A stretch of 64,000 bases of DNA from Phycisphaerales bacterium (lineage in GTDB: Bacteria > Planctomycetota > Phycisphaerae > Phycisphaerales > UBA1924): positions 62,001 to 126,000 of the forward strand of contig JADLFW010000007.1 in assembly GCA_020849615.1 (NCBI GenBank), given 5' to 3'. Each line of letters starts with the position of its first letter. The first letter of the stretch is position 1. Shown here piece after piece: positions 38,831 to 47,840 of this stretch. A program made the translations under genes and the position numbers. Below the pieces are notes generated by a model. That model did no database searches. It had not been told where the DNA came from and saw only the letters and a list, made by a program, of their open reading frames with translations.

Positions 38831-41239
38831 TCACAGATACCCCTCCGCCTGCAGCGCGTGCACGATCTGGTTGCAGATCGGCCCGGACACCTTGCCGCCG
38901 CTGCCGCCGTAATCGATTACCACCGCCACGGCGTACCGCGGCCGGTCGCCCTTGGGCCCGACCAGCACCACGAACCACGAGTGATCACCCTCGATCACCG
39001 TCCGGGCCGGCAGCGGGCCATCGCCATCGGGGTCGTGCCTGATCGGGGGCGCTTGCGCGGTGCCGGTCTTCCCCCAGATGCTCACACCCTGCACGTTGAA
39101 CACCGGCTCGTTGCGCCCCGCGATCGAGATGTGGTTGCCCGTTCCCATCGCGTCGTTGACGCTCAGCCGCAACCCCTCCAGCGCCGCCGACACCCCCGCC
39201 GGGTTCAGGCTCAGTTCCCTCGGCGCCGGGCCCGGCTCATCCAGCACGATCCTCGGCGGCACGATCACCCCGCCCCGCGCCAGCGTCGCGTACCCCGCCG
39301 CCGCGTGCAGCGGCGTCCACGCCACCGGGCCCTGCCCGATCCCCATGAAGATCGCATCCTGGATCGTCAGGTCCGTCCCGTCGTTCTTCTGCCCCACCGT
39401 CCCCGGGTACTCGATCCCCAGCCCCAGGTTAAAGGGCGTGCCCACCCCGAAGTTCCTGTACGCCTCCGCGATCCCCGCCGGGCCCAGCCTCTGCCCCATG
39501 GTGTAGAAGAAGATATTGCACGACACCATCAGCGCCTCGGGCGCTGACAGGTCATGCTCCAGCTGCGCCGAGTGCGTCGTGCTGAATCGCTTCCAGATCC
39601 AGCACTGTACCGCCCGCGGCTTGTCGGGGTAGAAATGCCCCGTGCACTCGATCCGCTGGTCCAGCGAATACACCCCGCGGTTCACCGCCGACGCCAGCAC
39701 GATCGCCTTCACGATCGACCCCGGCGGGTACGGCTTGGCGATCGCCCGGTTCATGAACGGCACGTTGATGTCATCCTCGAACACCGTCTCGGGCCGCTCC
39801 CGCAGCGCCTCCCGCGTGAACGTCGGCGTTGACACCATCGCCAGGATGTCCCCCGTGTCCACATCCAGCACCACCGCCGCCCCGTGCAGCTCCGTCCCCA
39901 CCGGCACCGGGCCCGTCGCGTAATCGCCCTCCGAAGTCACCATCCCGTGCCACGGTTGCACCACCGACAGCCCCAGCTCCTTGCTCATCGCCGCCTGCAC
40001 CCGCGCTTGCAGCATCACATCCATCGCCAGCTTCACATCCCGCCCGGGCTCGGCCGGCGTGAAACTCTCCTGCCCCGTGTCCAGCTGCAGCCGCCGCAGC
40101 CCGCGCAGCCCCCGCAGCTGCACCTCCCGCGATTCCTCGATCCCCGAGTGCCCCACCCGGTCCCCCTCCAGGTACTCACCGCGGTCCACACCGTCGAACA
40201 TCACCCGCGACTTCAGCTCGGGCCGGGCCTCCAGCACCGCCCGGCGGGCCTGGGCATCTTCCGCAAACACATCGCTGCGGATCCACCCCAGCACGTGGCT
40301 CCCCACGCCCGTCACCCGCACATCCGCGAACTCCGGCGCGGTCGGCTCCACGATCCCATCTTCCGACGCCGCCACACCCCGCAGCGGCGAAGGCAGCGTC
40401 GTCCGGTCCACCGACACCGTCACCGTCTCGAACGGGTACTCGCGGTCCCCCGTGTCGATGACTCGCACGCCGGGCAGGCGCTCCACCCGGTCGATCAGCT
40501 CCGGCGCATCATCGCTCTGCCCCTCCAGCGGCCGGAGCTCCACCACTTCCTCGGCCAGCCCCTGCAGCAGGAACCCCACCGCATCGCTCAGCCGCGGCGC
40601 GATCGCGTGCGGGATGCTCTGCTCCCGCGTCTCGATGTCCGTCCGCTTCTGGATCGTCTGCCACAGCTGCGGCGTCAGCTCCGTCCCCCGGGCCCGCGCT
40701 TCCTCCAGTTCCAGCTCCCGCTTGCGGGCGATCACCGACTCTCGCCGCCTCTCGACCTTCGACACGATCTCACGCCGCCGGCGGTCGAGTTCGGCCCGGT
40801 CGATCCCGACGACCGTCGACAGGTCTCCCCAGGCCCGCTCCAGGTGCGCGGCGTACACGGGCCAGACCCGGTCGGCGAGTTCTCGCTTCCTCTCATCGGT
40901 CAGCTTCGGCCACTCCGCCCGGTAGGCCCGGCGGGCGAACTTCCACGCCCGGTCCTCCACCCACAGCCCGGCGAGCACCCGGTAGTCGACCCCCGCGTCG
41001 TAGCTGGGCCGGTCCTGCGCCAGCACCCGCCCCTTGCGGTCGAGGATCCGCCCGCGCACCGTCGGGGTCCACTGCTTCCGGATGAGCTTGCTCTCGGCCT
41101 CGGCCGACAGCGCATCGTGCTGCAGCACCGCCAGCCGGAACACCTGCCCCGCCAGCGGCAGCCACAGCAGGACGACGCCGCAGAAGAGCAGCAGCAGCCG
41201 CCGGTGGAACATGCTGGGGATCAGGCGCTCCGACCTCAT
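38831..41239 (-). CDS. mrdA: Penicillin-binding protein 2 (transpeptidase)
   Basis: An 802-aa class B PBP, longer than E. coli PBP2 (633 aa). One N-terminal membrane anchor (HRRLLLLFCGVVLLWLPLAG) is followed by the PBP dimerisation domain with a large charged, probably coiled-coil insert (residues ~130-200). The transpeptidase domain has SxxK in YPPGSIVKAIVL, SxN in MVSCNIFFYTMG and KTG in SIWGKTGTAQAP. It cross-links peptidoglycan with RodA during elongation, consistent with rodA next in order. The ATG at 41239 is divergent from purF by about 125 nt. Confidence 0.94.
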   Translation of the reverse strand: MRSERLIPSMFHRRLLLLFCGVVLLWLPLAGQVFRLAVLQHDALSAEAESKLIRKQWTPTVRGRILDRKGRVLAQDRPSYDAGVDYRVLAGLWVEDRAWKFARRAYRAEWPKLTDERKRELADRVWPVYAAHLERAWGDLSTVVGIDRAELDRRRREIVSKVERRRESVIARKRELELEEARARGTELTPQLWQTIQKRTDIETREQSIPHAIAPRLSDAVGFLLQGLAEEVVELRPLEGQSDDAPELIDRVERLPGVRVIDTGDREYPFETVTVSVDRTTLPSPLRGVAASEDGIVEPTAPEFADVRVTGVGSHVLGWIRSDVFAEDAQARRAVLEARPELKSRVMFDGVDRGEYLEGDRVGHSGIEESREVQLRGLRGLRRLQLDTGQESFTPAEPGRDVKLAMDVMLQARVQAAMSKELGLSVVQPWHGMVTSEGDYATGPVPVGTELHGAAVVLDVDTGDILAMVSTPTFTREALRERPETVFEDDINVPFMNRAIAKPYPPGSIVKAIVLASAVNRGVYSLDQRIECTGHFYPDKPRAVQCWIWKRFSTTHSAQLEHDLSAPEALMVSCNIFFYTMGQRLGPAGIAEAYRNFGVGTPFNLGLGIEYPGTVGQKNDGTDLTIQDAIFMGIGQGPVAWTPLHAAAGYATLARGGVIVPPRIVLDEPGPAPRELSLNPAGVSAALEGLRLSVNDAMGTGNHISIAGRNEPVFNVQGVSIWGKTGTAQAPPIRHDPDGDGPLPARTVIEGDHSWFVVLVGPKGDRPRYAVAVVIDYGGSGGKVSGPICNQIVHALQAEGYL

Positions 41240-41365
41240 GACGCCGCGCGGGCCCTCCTTGGCCCGGTCATCTTACGGTTCTCCTCGCCCCTCGTGCGGG
41301 CGATCGCCTCAATCCGCGCCGGGCCCGCCGCGCGGGCCCGTCACGCCACTATCATCCCGCACCTC

Positions 41366-42883
41366 ATGCACCACGACAGCCGAACGGTCGCCCTGCCGGT
41401 TCTCTGGACGCCCGGGAAGCGCGCCCCCGCCCCCGACCACGAAAAGAAGGAAAAGTGCGGCGTCTTCGGCCTCTGGGGCCACCCCCGCGGCGCCCGCCTC
41501 TCCTACCTCGGCCTCTACGCCCAGCAGCACCGCGGCCAGGAATCCGCCGGCATCGCGGTCACCAGCGGCGAGCGTCTGTCGGGCCTGACCGGCATGGGAC
41601 TGGTCCCCGAGGTCTTCACAGCCCGCGACCTCGATGAACTCGACGCCCAGGGCGGCAAGGGCGCCATCGGCCACAACCGCTATTCCACCGCCGGCGGCTC
41701 CCTCGCCTGCAACGCCCAGCCTCTCTTGGAAAACTACATCGGCGGCCAGGTGGCCCTGGCCCACAACGGCAACCTCATCAACGCCGACCCCCTCCGCCGC
41801 CGCTTCGAGGAGTCGGGCCACCTCTTCCACACCACCTCGGACACCGAGGTCATCATCCACCTCCTCGCCAGCCCCCAGCAGCAGCGCACCCCCGACCCCG
41901 TCGCCGCGACCCTCCGCCGCCTGCAGGGCGCGTTCAGCCTCGTCTTCCTCTTCCCGGACCGCATCGAGGCCTGCCGCGATCCCTGGGGCTGGCGGCCCCT
42001 GGTGCTGGGCTGGGTCCCCCCCGATGCCGCCGCGACCAACCCTCGGGGCTACCCCGTCGTCGCCAGCGAGACCGTCGCGCTGGATGTCCTGGGCGCCCGC
42101 TTCGAGCGCGAGATCGAGCCGGGCGAGATCGTCACGCTCTCCGATGAGGGTGTGACCTCGCGCCGCTTCGCCGACCCCGCGGAGCGCGGCGCCATGTGCG
42201 TCTTCGAGCACGTCTACTTCGCCAACCCCGCCAGCAACGTCTTCGGCCAGAACGTCCAGGCCACCCGCGAGCGCCTCGGCGAGGCCCTCGCCCGCGAGGC
42301 CCCGGTGGAGGCCGATTTCGTCACCCCCATGCCCGACTCGGGGCGCTCGGCCGCCAACGGCTACGCCCGGGCCAGCCAGCTGCCGTACCGCGAAGCGATC
42401 GTCCCCAACCGCTACGTCGGCCGCACCTTCATCAAGCCCACCCACCACGAGCGCATCGCCGCCGTCCGCCTCAAGCTCAACGTCATCGCCGACCTCGTGA
42501 ACGGCAAACGCGTGATCGTGGTGGATGACTCGATCGTCCGCGGCACCACCACCAAGGCCAAGATGGACCAGCTCCGCCAGGCCGGGGCCAGGGAGATCCA
42601 CCTCCGCATCTCCTGCCCCCCCATCAAGCACCCCTGCTACTTCGGCGTCGACTTCGCCGAACGCTCCCAGCTCATCGCCCACGGCCGCTCGCCCGAGGAC
42701 ATCCGCGCGTTCCTGGGCGTCGATTCCCTGCACTACCTCTCGCTCCGCGGGCTGCTCTCCTGCATGGAGCGGCCGGGCGCGGGCTACTGCACGGCGTGCT
42801 ACTCGGGCGACTACCGCCTCGACCCCGAGCACCCGGTCTCGGAGTTCCAGGTCGAGGATGAGCAGATGAAGATGTTCGGCTGA
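41366..42883 (+). CDS. purF: Amidophosphoribosyltransferase PurF
   Basis: A 505-aa first committed enzyme of purine synthesis (PRPP plus glutamine to phosphoribosylamine). The N-terminal nucleophile Cys is in KKEKCGVFGLWG near residue 31, after a propeptide that is removed in the Bacillus-type enzyme. The glutaminase domain has QQHRGQESAGIA and GHNRYSTAG; the PRPP-binding loop is VIVVDDSIVRGTT. Cysteines in AMCVFEHVYF, HPCYFGVDF and GYCTACYSGDY fit the [4Fe-4S] cluster of that class. The frame is open far upstream, antisense to mrdA; the ATG at 41366 matches the expected length. Confidence 0.96.
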   Translation: MHHDSRTVALPVLWTPGKRAPAPDHEKKEKCGVFGLWGHPRGARLSYLGLYAQQHRGQESAGIAVTSGERLSGLTGMGLVPEVFTARDLDELDAQGGKGAIGHNRYSTAGGSLACNAQPLLENYIGGQVALAHNGNLINADPLRRRFEESGHLFHTTSDTEVIIHLLASPQQQRTPDPVAATLRRLQGAFSLVFLFPDRIEACRDPWGWRPLVLGWVPPDAAATNPRGYPVVASETVALDVLGARFEREIEPGEIVTLSDEGVTSRRFADPAERGAMCVFEHVYFANPASNVFGQNVQATRERLGEALAREAPVEADFVTPMPDSGRSAANGYARASQLPYREAIVPNRYVGRTFIKPTHHERIAAVRLKLNVIADLVNGKRVIVVDDSIVRGTTTKAKMDQLRQAGAREIHLRISCPPIKHPCYFGVDFAERSQLIAHGRSPEDIRAFLGVDSLHYLSLRGLLSCMERPGAGYCTACYSGDYRLDPEHPVSEFQVEDEQMKMFG

Positions 42884-42938
42884 GGCCCGGCCCCGGCGCC
42901 GCGAGCACGAGGACCGCAAACCCGGAATCCGCCGCGAA

Positions 42939-43769
42939 CTACTTCGCCCGCTTGTCCCGCGTGATCTGGGCGTACGCGTTGTGGTTGTGGATCGACTCGA
43001 AGTTCTCCGAGTTGATGGAGTACCACGTGATCCGCTCATCCGCGTTCAGCGAGATCGCCAGGTCCCGCACGATGTCCTCGACGAACTTGGGGTTGTCGAA
43101 CGCGGCCTCGGTCACGTATTTCTCATCGGGCCGCTTCAGCACCGCGAAGACCTGCGTGGACGCCGCCTTCTCGAGGTGGGCCACCACATCCTCGATCCAC
43201 AGCCGGCCCTTGAACCGCACCTTCGCCTCGATCTGGCACCGCTGGTTGTGCGCCCCGTACCGGCTGATCTCCTTCGAGCACGGGCACAGGCTCGTCGCCG
43301 GCGCGGCGACGCCCAGCACGAAGTCCTCCGCGTGGTTCGAGGTGCACTCGAACGTCACCTTGTAGTCCATCAGCCCCGGCATCCGGGTCACCGGCGCCAG
43401 CTTCTTGATGAAGTACGTGAAGCTCGCCTCGAAGTGCGCCTGCTCCGCATCCAGCCGCTCCCGGATCGCCTTGGTGATTTCCGGGATCCGGTCCGATGTC
43501 ACCGGCTCGGCGGTCTCCTCGTTGAGCACCTCCAGGAACCGACTCATGTGCGTCCCCTTCTTGTAGTGAGGGAGCGCCACGTACATGTTGATCGCCGCGA
43601 CCGTCGTCTGCTCGCCCCCATCCGGCGTCCGCAGCCGCATCGGGTACGTCACATCCTTCACACCCACCCGGTCGATCGGCACCCGCCGCAGATCCTCCGT
43701 CGACTGCACATCCGGCATCACCCGGGCCGGCGGCTGACGTTCGATCGCGGGCGTCGGCTTGCTCTTCAA
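42939..43769 (-). CDS. folE2: GTP cyclohydrolase FolE2 (type IB)
   Basis: A 276-aa zinc-independent-type GTP cyclohydrolase that makes dihydroneopterin triphosphate for folate and related pterins. Typical elements are VGVKDVTYPMRLR near residue 45, the catalytic-Cys segment SLCPCSKEISRYGAHNQR near 170, and a C-terminal SINSENFESIHNHNAYA. The upstream frame has a TTG inside a T-run that belongs to a terminator, so it is not the start. The TTG at 43769 lies 7 nt after a perfect GGGAGG and is preferred. It converges on purF. No queuosine or folate genes are adjacent. Confidence 0.93.
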   Translation of the reverse strand: MKSKPTPAIERQPPARVMPDVQSTEDLRRVPIDRVGVKDVTYPMRLRTPDGGEQTTVAAINMYVALPHYKKGTHMSRFLEVLNEETAEPVTSDRIPEITKAIRERLDAEQAHFEASFTYFIKKLAPVTRMPGLMDYKVTFECTSNHAEDFVLGVAAPATSLCPCSKEISRYGAHNQRCQIEAKVRFKGRLWIEDVVAHLEKAASTQVFAVLKRPDEKYVTEAAFDNPKFVEDIVRDLAISLNADERITWYSINSENFESIHNHNAYAQITRDKRAK

Positions 43770-43833
43770 CTCACTTCCTCCCGCCGCACCCCCGGCCGCA
43801 CGGCTCTGTCTTCCCACAACATCCCGGCAACCC

Positions 43834-43870
43834 AAAAAAACACCGGGCCCGGGACCTCAAACTCGGGCCC
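43834..43870 (-). terminator. Intrinsic terminator upstream of folE2
   Basis: Minus strand: a 7-bp stem GGGCCCG / CGGGCCC (43864-43870 with 43845-43851), followed by GGTG and seven Ts (43834-43840). It ends the membrane-protein gene at 43926 and insulates folE2. Confidence 0.8.
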
Positions 43871-43925
43871 CCGATCCTAGGTTCGCCGCCCTTCCCCTAT
43901 TCGATGCCCGAGTTGAAATGGAGTC

Positions 43926-44810
43926 TCATCCCGCGGCCGCGGGATGGGCCGTGTGCTTCTCCACCATCGACCCCGACCACCCCAGCCCGATCGGCACCCC
44001 CAGGAACGCCCCCGCCGCCCAGTCCAGCCCCGTGGGTAACGCCAGGTGCGAAATCAGCCCCGCCGCCGCGGCCCGCGCTGTGGCCTCCGGGCCGACCAAC
44101 AGCGCGCTGACCGGGCCCAGCGCCGCCAGCACCGCCATCGCCGCGAACCCCGCCATCGCGCTGGCCCGCGCGGGAAGGTGCGGCGCCATCAGGTGCGCCA
44201 CCGCCGATGCCGCGATCGCCCCCGCCAGCGCCCCGAACACCACCTGCCCCTTCAGCGGCTGGAACGCCACCCACCACGTCACCAGCCCGCCCAGCGCCAC
44301 CGCCGCCAGCGCGGCGATCGCGATCGCCCCGGGCTCGATCCTGTCCTCACCCGCGCGAAGCTTCTCTTTCTCCTGCAGGATCATCGCGTCAACGCCGGCC
44401 CCGACCCGCAGAATCGCCGCCGCCAGCGCCACGCTCACCAGGCCCAGTGCACCGCCCTCGACGGCAAGCCGGATCAGCACCGACCGCGCCTCGCCGGCGG
44501 CCCGGGCCGGCGCGAGAATCGCATCCAGCGACCCCGCCGACCACGCCGCCCACGCCAGCACCAGCCCGGCGCACGTCATCCCCGTCCGCGAGCCGAAGCA
44601 CCGCGCTGCGAACAACCCCATCGCCGCGGCCAGCCCGACCGCCGCCCCCGCGTTCGCCAGCCCGATCCCCAGCGGCACGCTCAGCACTGGCGTCGTCCCC
44701 GCCGCACCGCCGGGCCCGCGCAGGACGCCGACCAGCACGCCCGCGACCGGGCCCACCGCCAGCAGCGCCGCCAGAATCACACCCCACTTCACCGTCGATC
44801 GAACGATCAT
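43926..44810 (-). CDS. Multi-pass membrane protein of unknown function
   Basis: A 294-aa protein starting MIVRSTVKWGVILAALLAVG. About seven to eight strongly hydrophobic, alanine/glycine/valine-rich segments span its length, with one central charged loop (ILQEKEKLRAGEDRIEPG). It has no recognised family or catalytic motif. The ATG at 44810 is chosen; the frame runs on upstream to 45245 through sequence of low-complexity composition that is antisense to the next gene. A clear terminator follows. Confidence 0.7.
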   Translation of the reverse strand: MIVRSTVKWGVILAALLAVGPVAGVLVGVLRGPGGAAGTTPVLSVPLGIGLANAGAAVGLAAAMGLFAARCFGSRTGMTCAGLVLAWAAWSAGSLDAILAPARAAGEARSVLIRLAVEGGALGLVSVALAAAILRVGAGVDAMILQEKEKLRAGEDRIEPGAIAIAALAAVALGGLVTWWVAFQPLKGQVVFGALAGAIAASAVAHLMAPHLPARASAMAGFAAMAVLAALGPVSALLVGPEATARAAAAGLISHLALPTGLDWAAGAFLGVPIGLGWSGSMVEKHTAHPAAAG

Positions 44811-44990
44811 GGCCACAGTGTATCTCCCCGCCCGATCGCTCCCCCTTGACCGGCGTCGACCCCCTGATGCGTCACTGCGCGTCGGTCGCCCCATGCCCCT
44901 CAATAAGTTCTGGGGCGCAGCCCGGGCCCAGAGGGCGATGCACGCCGACACGCCGCCAGCGTGCCCTTGACGTGGTCTTCGAGTACCCCG

Positions 44991-45446
44991 ATGGAGTTCA
45001 GCGCGGGCGAATGGGGAATCGTCGCGTCGACCGAAACCGAGGCCGTCGTGTTCACGCGGCCCGAGCGGCTGTCCAACCCTTCCATGACGCTGCTCTCGAG
45101 CACCGTCATAACCGGCGATGCCGCGGGTTGGAAGCAGGGCGTTGCGGGCCCGAACGGCACGCTGTTCCTGACACAGGACACGCGCCAAACGACCGAGGGA
45201 ACCTGCGCGGGCAAGGATGCCATGCTGAAGGCGATCGATGATCACGACGGGCTGGCCGCCGGCACGGTGAGCATCGAGGCAGGCGCCGAGCTCGGCGATC
45301 CGGTCAAGGTCGTCGTGACCATTCCCGACGATCGCGATCTCTACGAGACCCTGCTAATCGCCCGCGAAGGCCCAACGCGAGCTACGCCGTCTGCTTCCTG
45401 GTTCGTACTGGGCACCGGGCGCGCTATCTCGAAGTCAGGACATTAG
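44991..45446 (+). CDS. Hypothetical protein, possibly frameshifted (151 aa)
   Basis: An open frame from the ATG at 44991 with real-gene codon bias (strong G/C third positions) through about residue 128. It reads MEFSAGEWGIVASTETEAVV, then a region with GDPVKVVVTIPDDRDLYETL. After LLIAREG the bias is lost, while another frame becomes gene-like (PNASYAVCFLVRTGH), so a frameshift near 45370 is possible. It has no signal peptide, membrane segment or recognised family. No clear Shine-Dalgarno sequence was found, so the start may lie elsewhere. Confidence 0.45.
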   Translation: MEFSAGEWGIVASTETEAVVFTRPERLSNPSMTLLSSTVITGDAAGWKQGVAGPNGTLFLTQDTRQTTEGTCAGKDAMLKAIDDHDGLAAGTVSIEAGAELGDPVKVVVTIPDDRDLYETLLIAREGPTRATPSASWFVLGTGRAISKSGH

Positions 45447-46267
45447 CGGATTCCCAGGGCCGTGCGGATATTGCTCTGCGCTTCGCGGACTTCGCTGTTC
45501 TGCTGCGAGTCGCTGTAGTCTCGGGCGATCTTGAGGCGGACGAGGGATTGACGCCGGGACGGCCCGGGGCGGACCCAGAGGGTGAACTCGTCGGAGTTCG
45601 GGGTTGTGTAGTGGGTACTTTGAGGGCGCGGTTCATTCGCCGAGGCAAAGAGCATGCGCGGGAGGCGCTGGCCACCGTAGAGAAGCGATTCCGGGTCGCG
45701 AAGGACGACGCTGAACTCCTGTGCCTCGAGCGCGGCGAGGACGCGATCGATGGCCTGATCCGGCGGGATATCGAGGGTGAACTCTTCGAGAGCGCGCTGC
45801 TGGTCGGCATGGGCACAGACCTCGGGAAGCGGCTGCGTGGGTTCGTTGAGAGGGATACGCCGGGCGAGGAGCGTGAAGAACTGTGGCATGTACGCCCCTT
45901 CGTGCACGGTGTGGGCGGTGATGACGGATCCGGGGGATGAGGTCGAGGGTTCTACGGTGATTGTGGGGTATGTCAGTCCCTTCAGAGAGCGTGGCCCCAA
46001 GGCGTCGCGGATGTTGTGGATGCCCGCGAGACGGCCCGCGTTTCGGTCGCACTCGATGATGGTCATACCGGCATCGAGGCATGCGCCAATGGCGGCCTGA
46101 AAGGCTTCGTTCTGCGGCACGTTGGTGGCGTGCGATGCGCGCAACGGCACGCTCGGATCAATCTTCATGGCGGGTTCACCTGTGCAGCCGTGTATGGCGA
46201 TGAATACTGCCGGCAGAATGACGAGCGTCAGCAGCCGAGCGATCATTGGTCGTGTGCTTGGATTCAT
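45443..46267 (-). CDS. Putative lipoprotein of unknown function (274 aa)
   Basis: Starts at the ATG at 46267 with MNPSTRPMIARLLTLVILPA and then FIAIHGCTGEP. The hydrophobic stretch followed by Cys at about residue 28 suggests a lipoprotein signal, though the -3 to -1 residues (I-H-G) are not a canonical lipobox. The mature part is soluble, with two segments that look like repeated modules (VPQNEAFQAAIGACLDAGMT and LEEFTLDIPPDQAIDRVLAA). The third-position GC is lower than in neighbours, hinting at recent acquisition. No family is recognised. Confidence 0.68.
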   Translation of the reverse strand: MNPSTRPMIARLLTLVILPAVFIAIHGCTGEPAMKIDPSVPLRASHATNVPQNEAFQAAIGACLDAGMTIIECDRNAGRLAGIHNIRDALGPRSLKGLTYPTITVEPSTSSPGSVITAHTVHEGAYMPQFFTLLARRIPLNEPTQPLPEVCAHADQQRALEEFTLDIPPDQAIDRVLAALEAQEFSVVLRDPESLLYGGQRLPRMLFASANEPRPQSTHYTTPNSDEFTLWVRPGPSRRQSLVRLKIARDYSDSQQNSEVREAQSNIRTALGIR

Positions 46268-46339
46268 CCGGCCAGCCTAACAAACGGGCGGCGGGGCTGA
46301 AGGACGAGCAGGATGCTACGACGCGCGATCGACCCGTCG

Positions 46340-46684
46340 CTACCGGCCCCAGTTCATGGCGCTGATGCTCAGTTGAAGGGCCGTCGCGATGGACACCCAG
46401 ACGAAGTACGGCACCTGCGCGAACGCGACCCACCGACGGCGGGGCCAGATCGCGATCGCAAGCCAGATCATCGAACCCCAAACGATCAAGATGTCGAGGC
46501 TCGCCAGGGGGAGGTTCCGTAGCCCGAACTGGATCGGCGTGAAGATTAGGTTCGCGACCAGGTTGATGGCGAAGGGCGGGACCGTTATCCAGTGCAGCTT
46601 GCCACGGAACGCTTGGACGAAGCAGAACGCAAACGCCGACGCCGCGTCTGTGCGCCAAGGAGCACACAAGTCTGTGTCCTCGCC
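46340..46684 (-). pseudogene. Decayed TspO/MBR-like membrane protein (C-terminal part)
   Basis: The minus-strand frame ending with TAG at 46340 encodes a C-terminal part with NLVANLIFTPIQFGLRNLPL, a membrane segment, and PYFVWVSIATALQLSISAMN. This resembles the last two or three helices of TspO/MBR proteins (usual end PYLLWVSFAT). About 100 residues carry the similarity; the N-terminal helices are missing. The frame upstream runs into a 20-bp tandem repeat (46685-46747) and then into sequence with no coding character. This suggests truncation by repeat expansion or deletion. No intact start is seen. Confidence 0.5.
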
Positions 46685-46747
46685 CGTCGCGCGCGACCCA
46701 AATCCGTCGCGCACGACCCAAATCCGTCGCGCACGACCCAAATCCGT
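46685..46747. repeat. 20-bp tandem repeat, three copies
   Basis: Three direct copies of CGTCGCGCACGACCCAAATC (first copy with one change) at 46685-46704, 46705-46724 and 46725-46744, plus 3 nt. It lies at the broken end of the TspO-like gene. Confidence 0.9.
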
Positions 46748-47052
46748 GAATGGCCGGAATCGGCGCCGCGGCGGTGACGAGTTCGTCGGGCGGGCTCATT
46801 CTGTCGGTGCAAAAGAACATTCTTCCCGCGACGGGGGTAGAAGTCGGCGATCGGCATACGCGGCACCTTCGAGCAAACCATTGAAGCCGCCACGAATACT
46901 CAGATTGGCATGAACCGTGAGGGCAGGTCAGCCGGGCCGCCGGGATCATCAATTCTTCCGAATCGTGGCGTGAACCCGCATCTCCCGGCGCTCACGACTA
47001 GGGCGGGCTGGTGGCCGCCGTACTCCAAACCGGCTCTTTAAAGAGGTGCATG
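46748..47052. other. Intergenic region upstream of the secreted protein at 47053
   Basis: About 305 nt. No intact gene or RNA seen. It must carry the promoter of the downstream secreted-protein gene, but I found no clear -35/-10. GAGG at 47043-47046 sits 6 nt before the chosen ATG at 47053. Confidence 0.4.
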
Positions 47053-47760
47053 ATGGTCTATGCGCTGGCAGGTTCCCTCGTGATCGCAGTGACTGCTTCA
47101 TTGGCTGGGCCCGGCAACGTGCTCTTCTCCGACGATTTCAACGATGGCGATACCAGCGCGTGGACCGAGGTCAACGCGCTGGCGCCATTGGGCGGAACGA
47201 CCTTTGACGCTTCAGGCGGTGCGTACGAGTTCGAGTCCAACATCGAGCTGCCGCCGCTGCCCTTCTACGTGGGCGACGGGGTCTTGCTCGACGAGTCAGC
47301 GGACAACAAGAGCTACCGCCACTGTGCCGTTCGTTTCACGGTACGCCTCAACAACGAGAACACGAACATCCAACTGGCCGGGAGGGCCAACCCCGAGACG
47401 CCCGGCGCCTCGTACATCGCGTTCAACTACCAGGGTCATCTTGGCATCTTCATCAACGTGATTCCCGATGCCGGGTCCCCGGGGGGCAGCCCGCCCATCG
47501 CGGAGGCTCCCTTCGTGTTCGACATCGGGCGCGACTACATCGTGCTGGCCACGATGCACGGCGCACGCCTGAGCATGAAGGTCTGGGCCGCCGACCAGCC
47601 CGAGCCCAGCCGACCGCAGATCGCGGTCAATGAGACGCGTTTCCAGCAGCAGACGGGTGTGGCGCTCATCATGTTCAATCAGCCGACCTTCCAGCCTGGG
47701 GGCACCGGCGGGCGGCTCTCGGTATCGTTCGACAACGTCGTCATCACTCGGGACAACTGA
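47053..47760 (+). CDS. Secreted jelly-roll (LamG-like) protein without sorting tail
   Basis: A 235-aa exported protein. It begins MVYALAGSLVIAVTASLAGP, a signal peptide. The mature start FSDDFNDGDTSAWTEVNA is the DDFND-type beginning common in LamG-like/concanavalin-like secreted domains; the rest is beta-rich (for example YIAFNYQGHLGIFINVIPD, SVSFDNVVITRDN at the end). Unlike its neighbours it lacks the PAPG tail. Start at the second of two adjacent ATGs (47053) suits the SD spacing. A strong hairpin follows, before the paralogue array. Confidence 0.72.
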   Translation: MVYALAGSLVIAVTASLAGPGNVLFSDDFNDGDTSAWTEVNALAPLGGTTFDASGGAYEFESNIELPPLPFYVGDGVLLDESADNKSYRHCAVRFTVRLNNENTNIQLAGRANPETPGASYIAFNYQGHLGIFINVIPDAGSPGGSPPIAEAPFVFDIGRDYIVLATMHGARLSMKVWAADQPEPSRPQIAVNETRFQQQTGVALIMFNQPTFQPGGTGGRLSVSFDNVVITRDN

Positions 47761-47777
47761 CATCTCCCTCACACCCG

Positions 47778-47810
47778 GCCCGGACCGGCCCGCCGGCCGG
47801 TCCGGGCTTT
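47778..47810 (+). terminator. Strong hairpin before the secreted-protein array
   Basis: A perfect 13-bp stem GCCCGGACCGGCC / GGCCGGTCCGGGC (47778-47790 with 47795-47807), loop CGCC, then TTT. It lies 30 nt upstream of the first array gene, leaving almost no room for a promoter after it. It may terminate the preceding gene or attenuate entry into the array. Confidence 0.7.
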
Positions 47811-47840
47811 GACCATTGTGGGGGCCCCGAGGGGTTCATC

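Noticed and set aside
39884-41365. Long upstream extension of purF in frame
   Set aside because: It is antisense to mrdA and His/Arg/Pro-rich; PurF homologues begin near the ATG at 41366.
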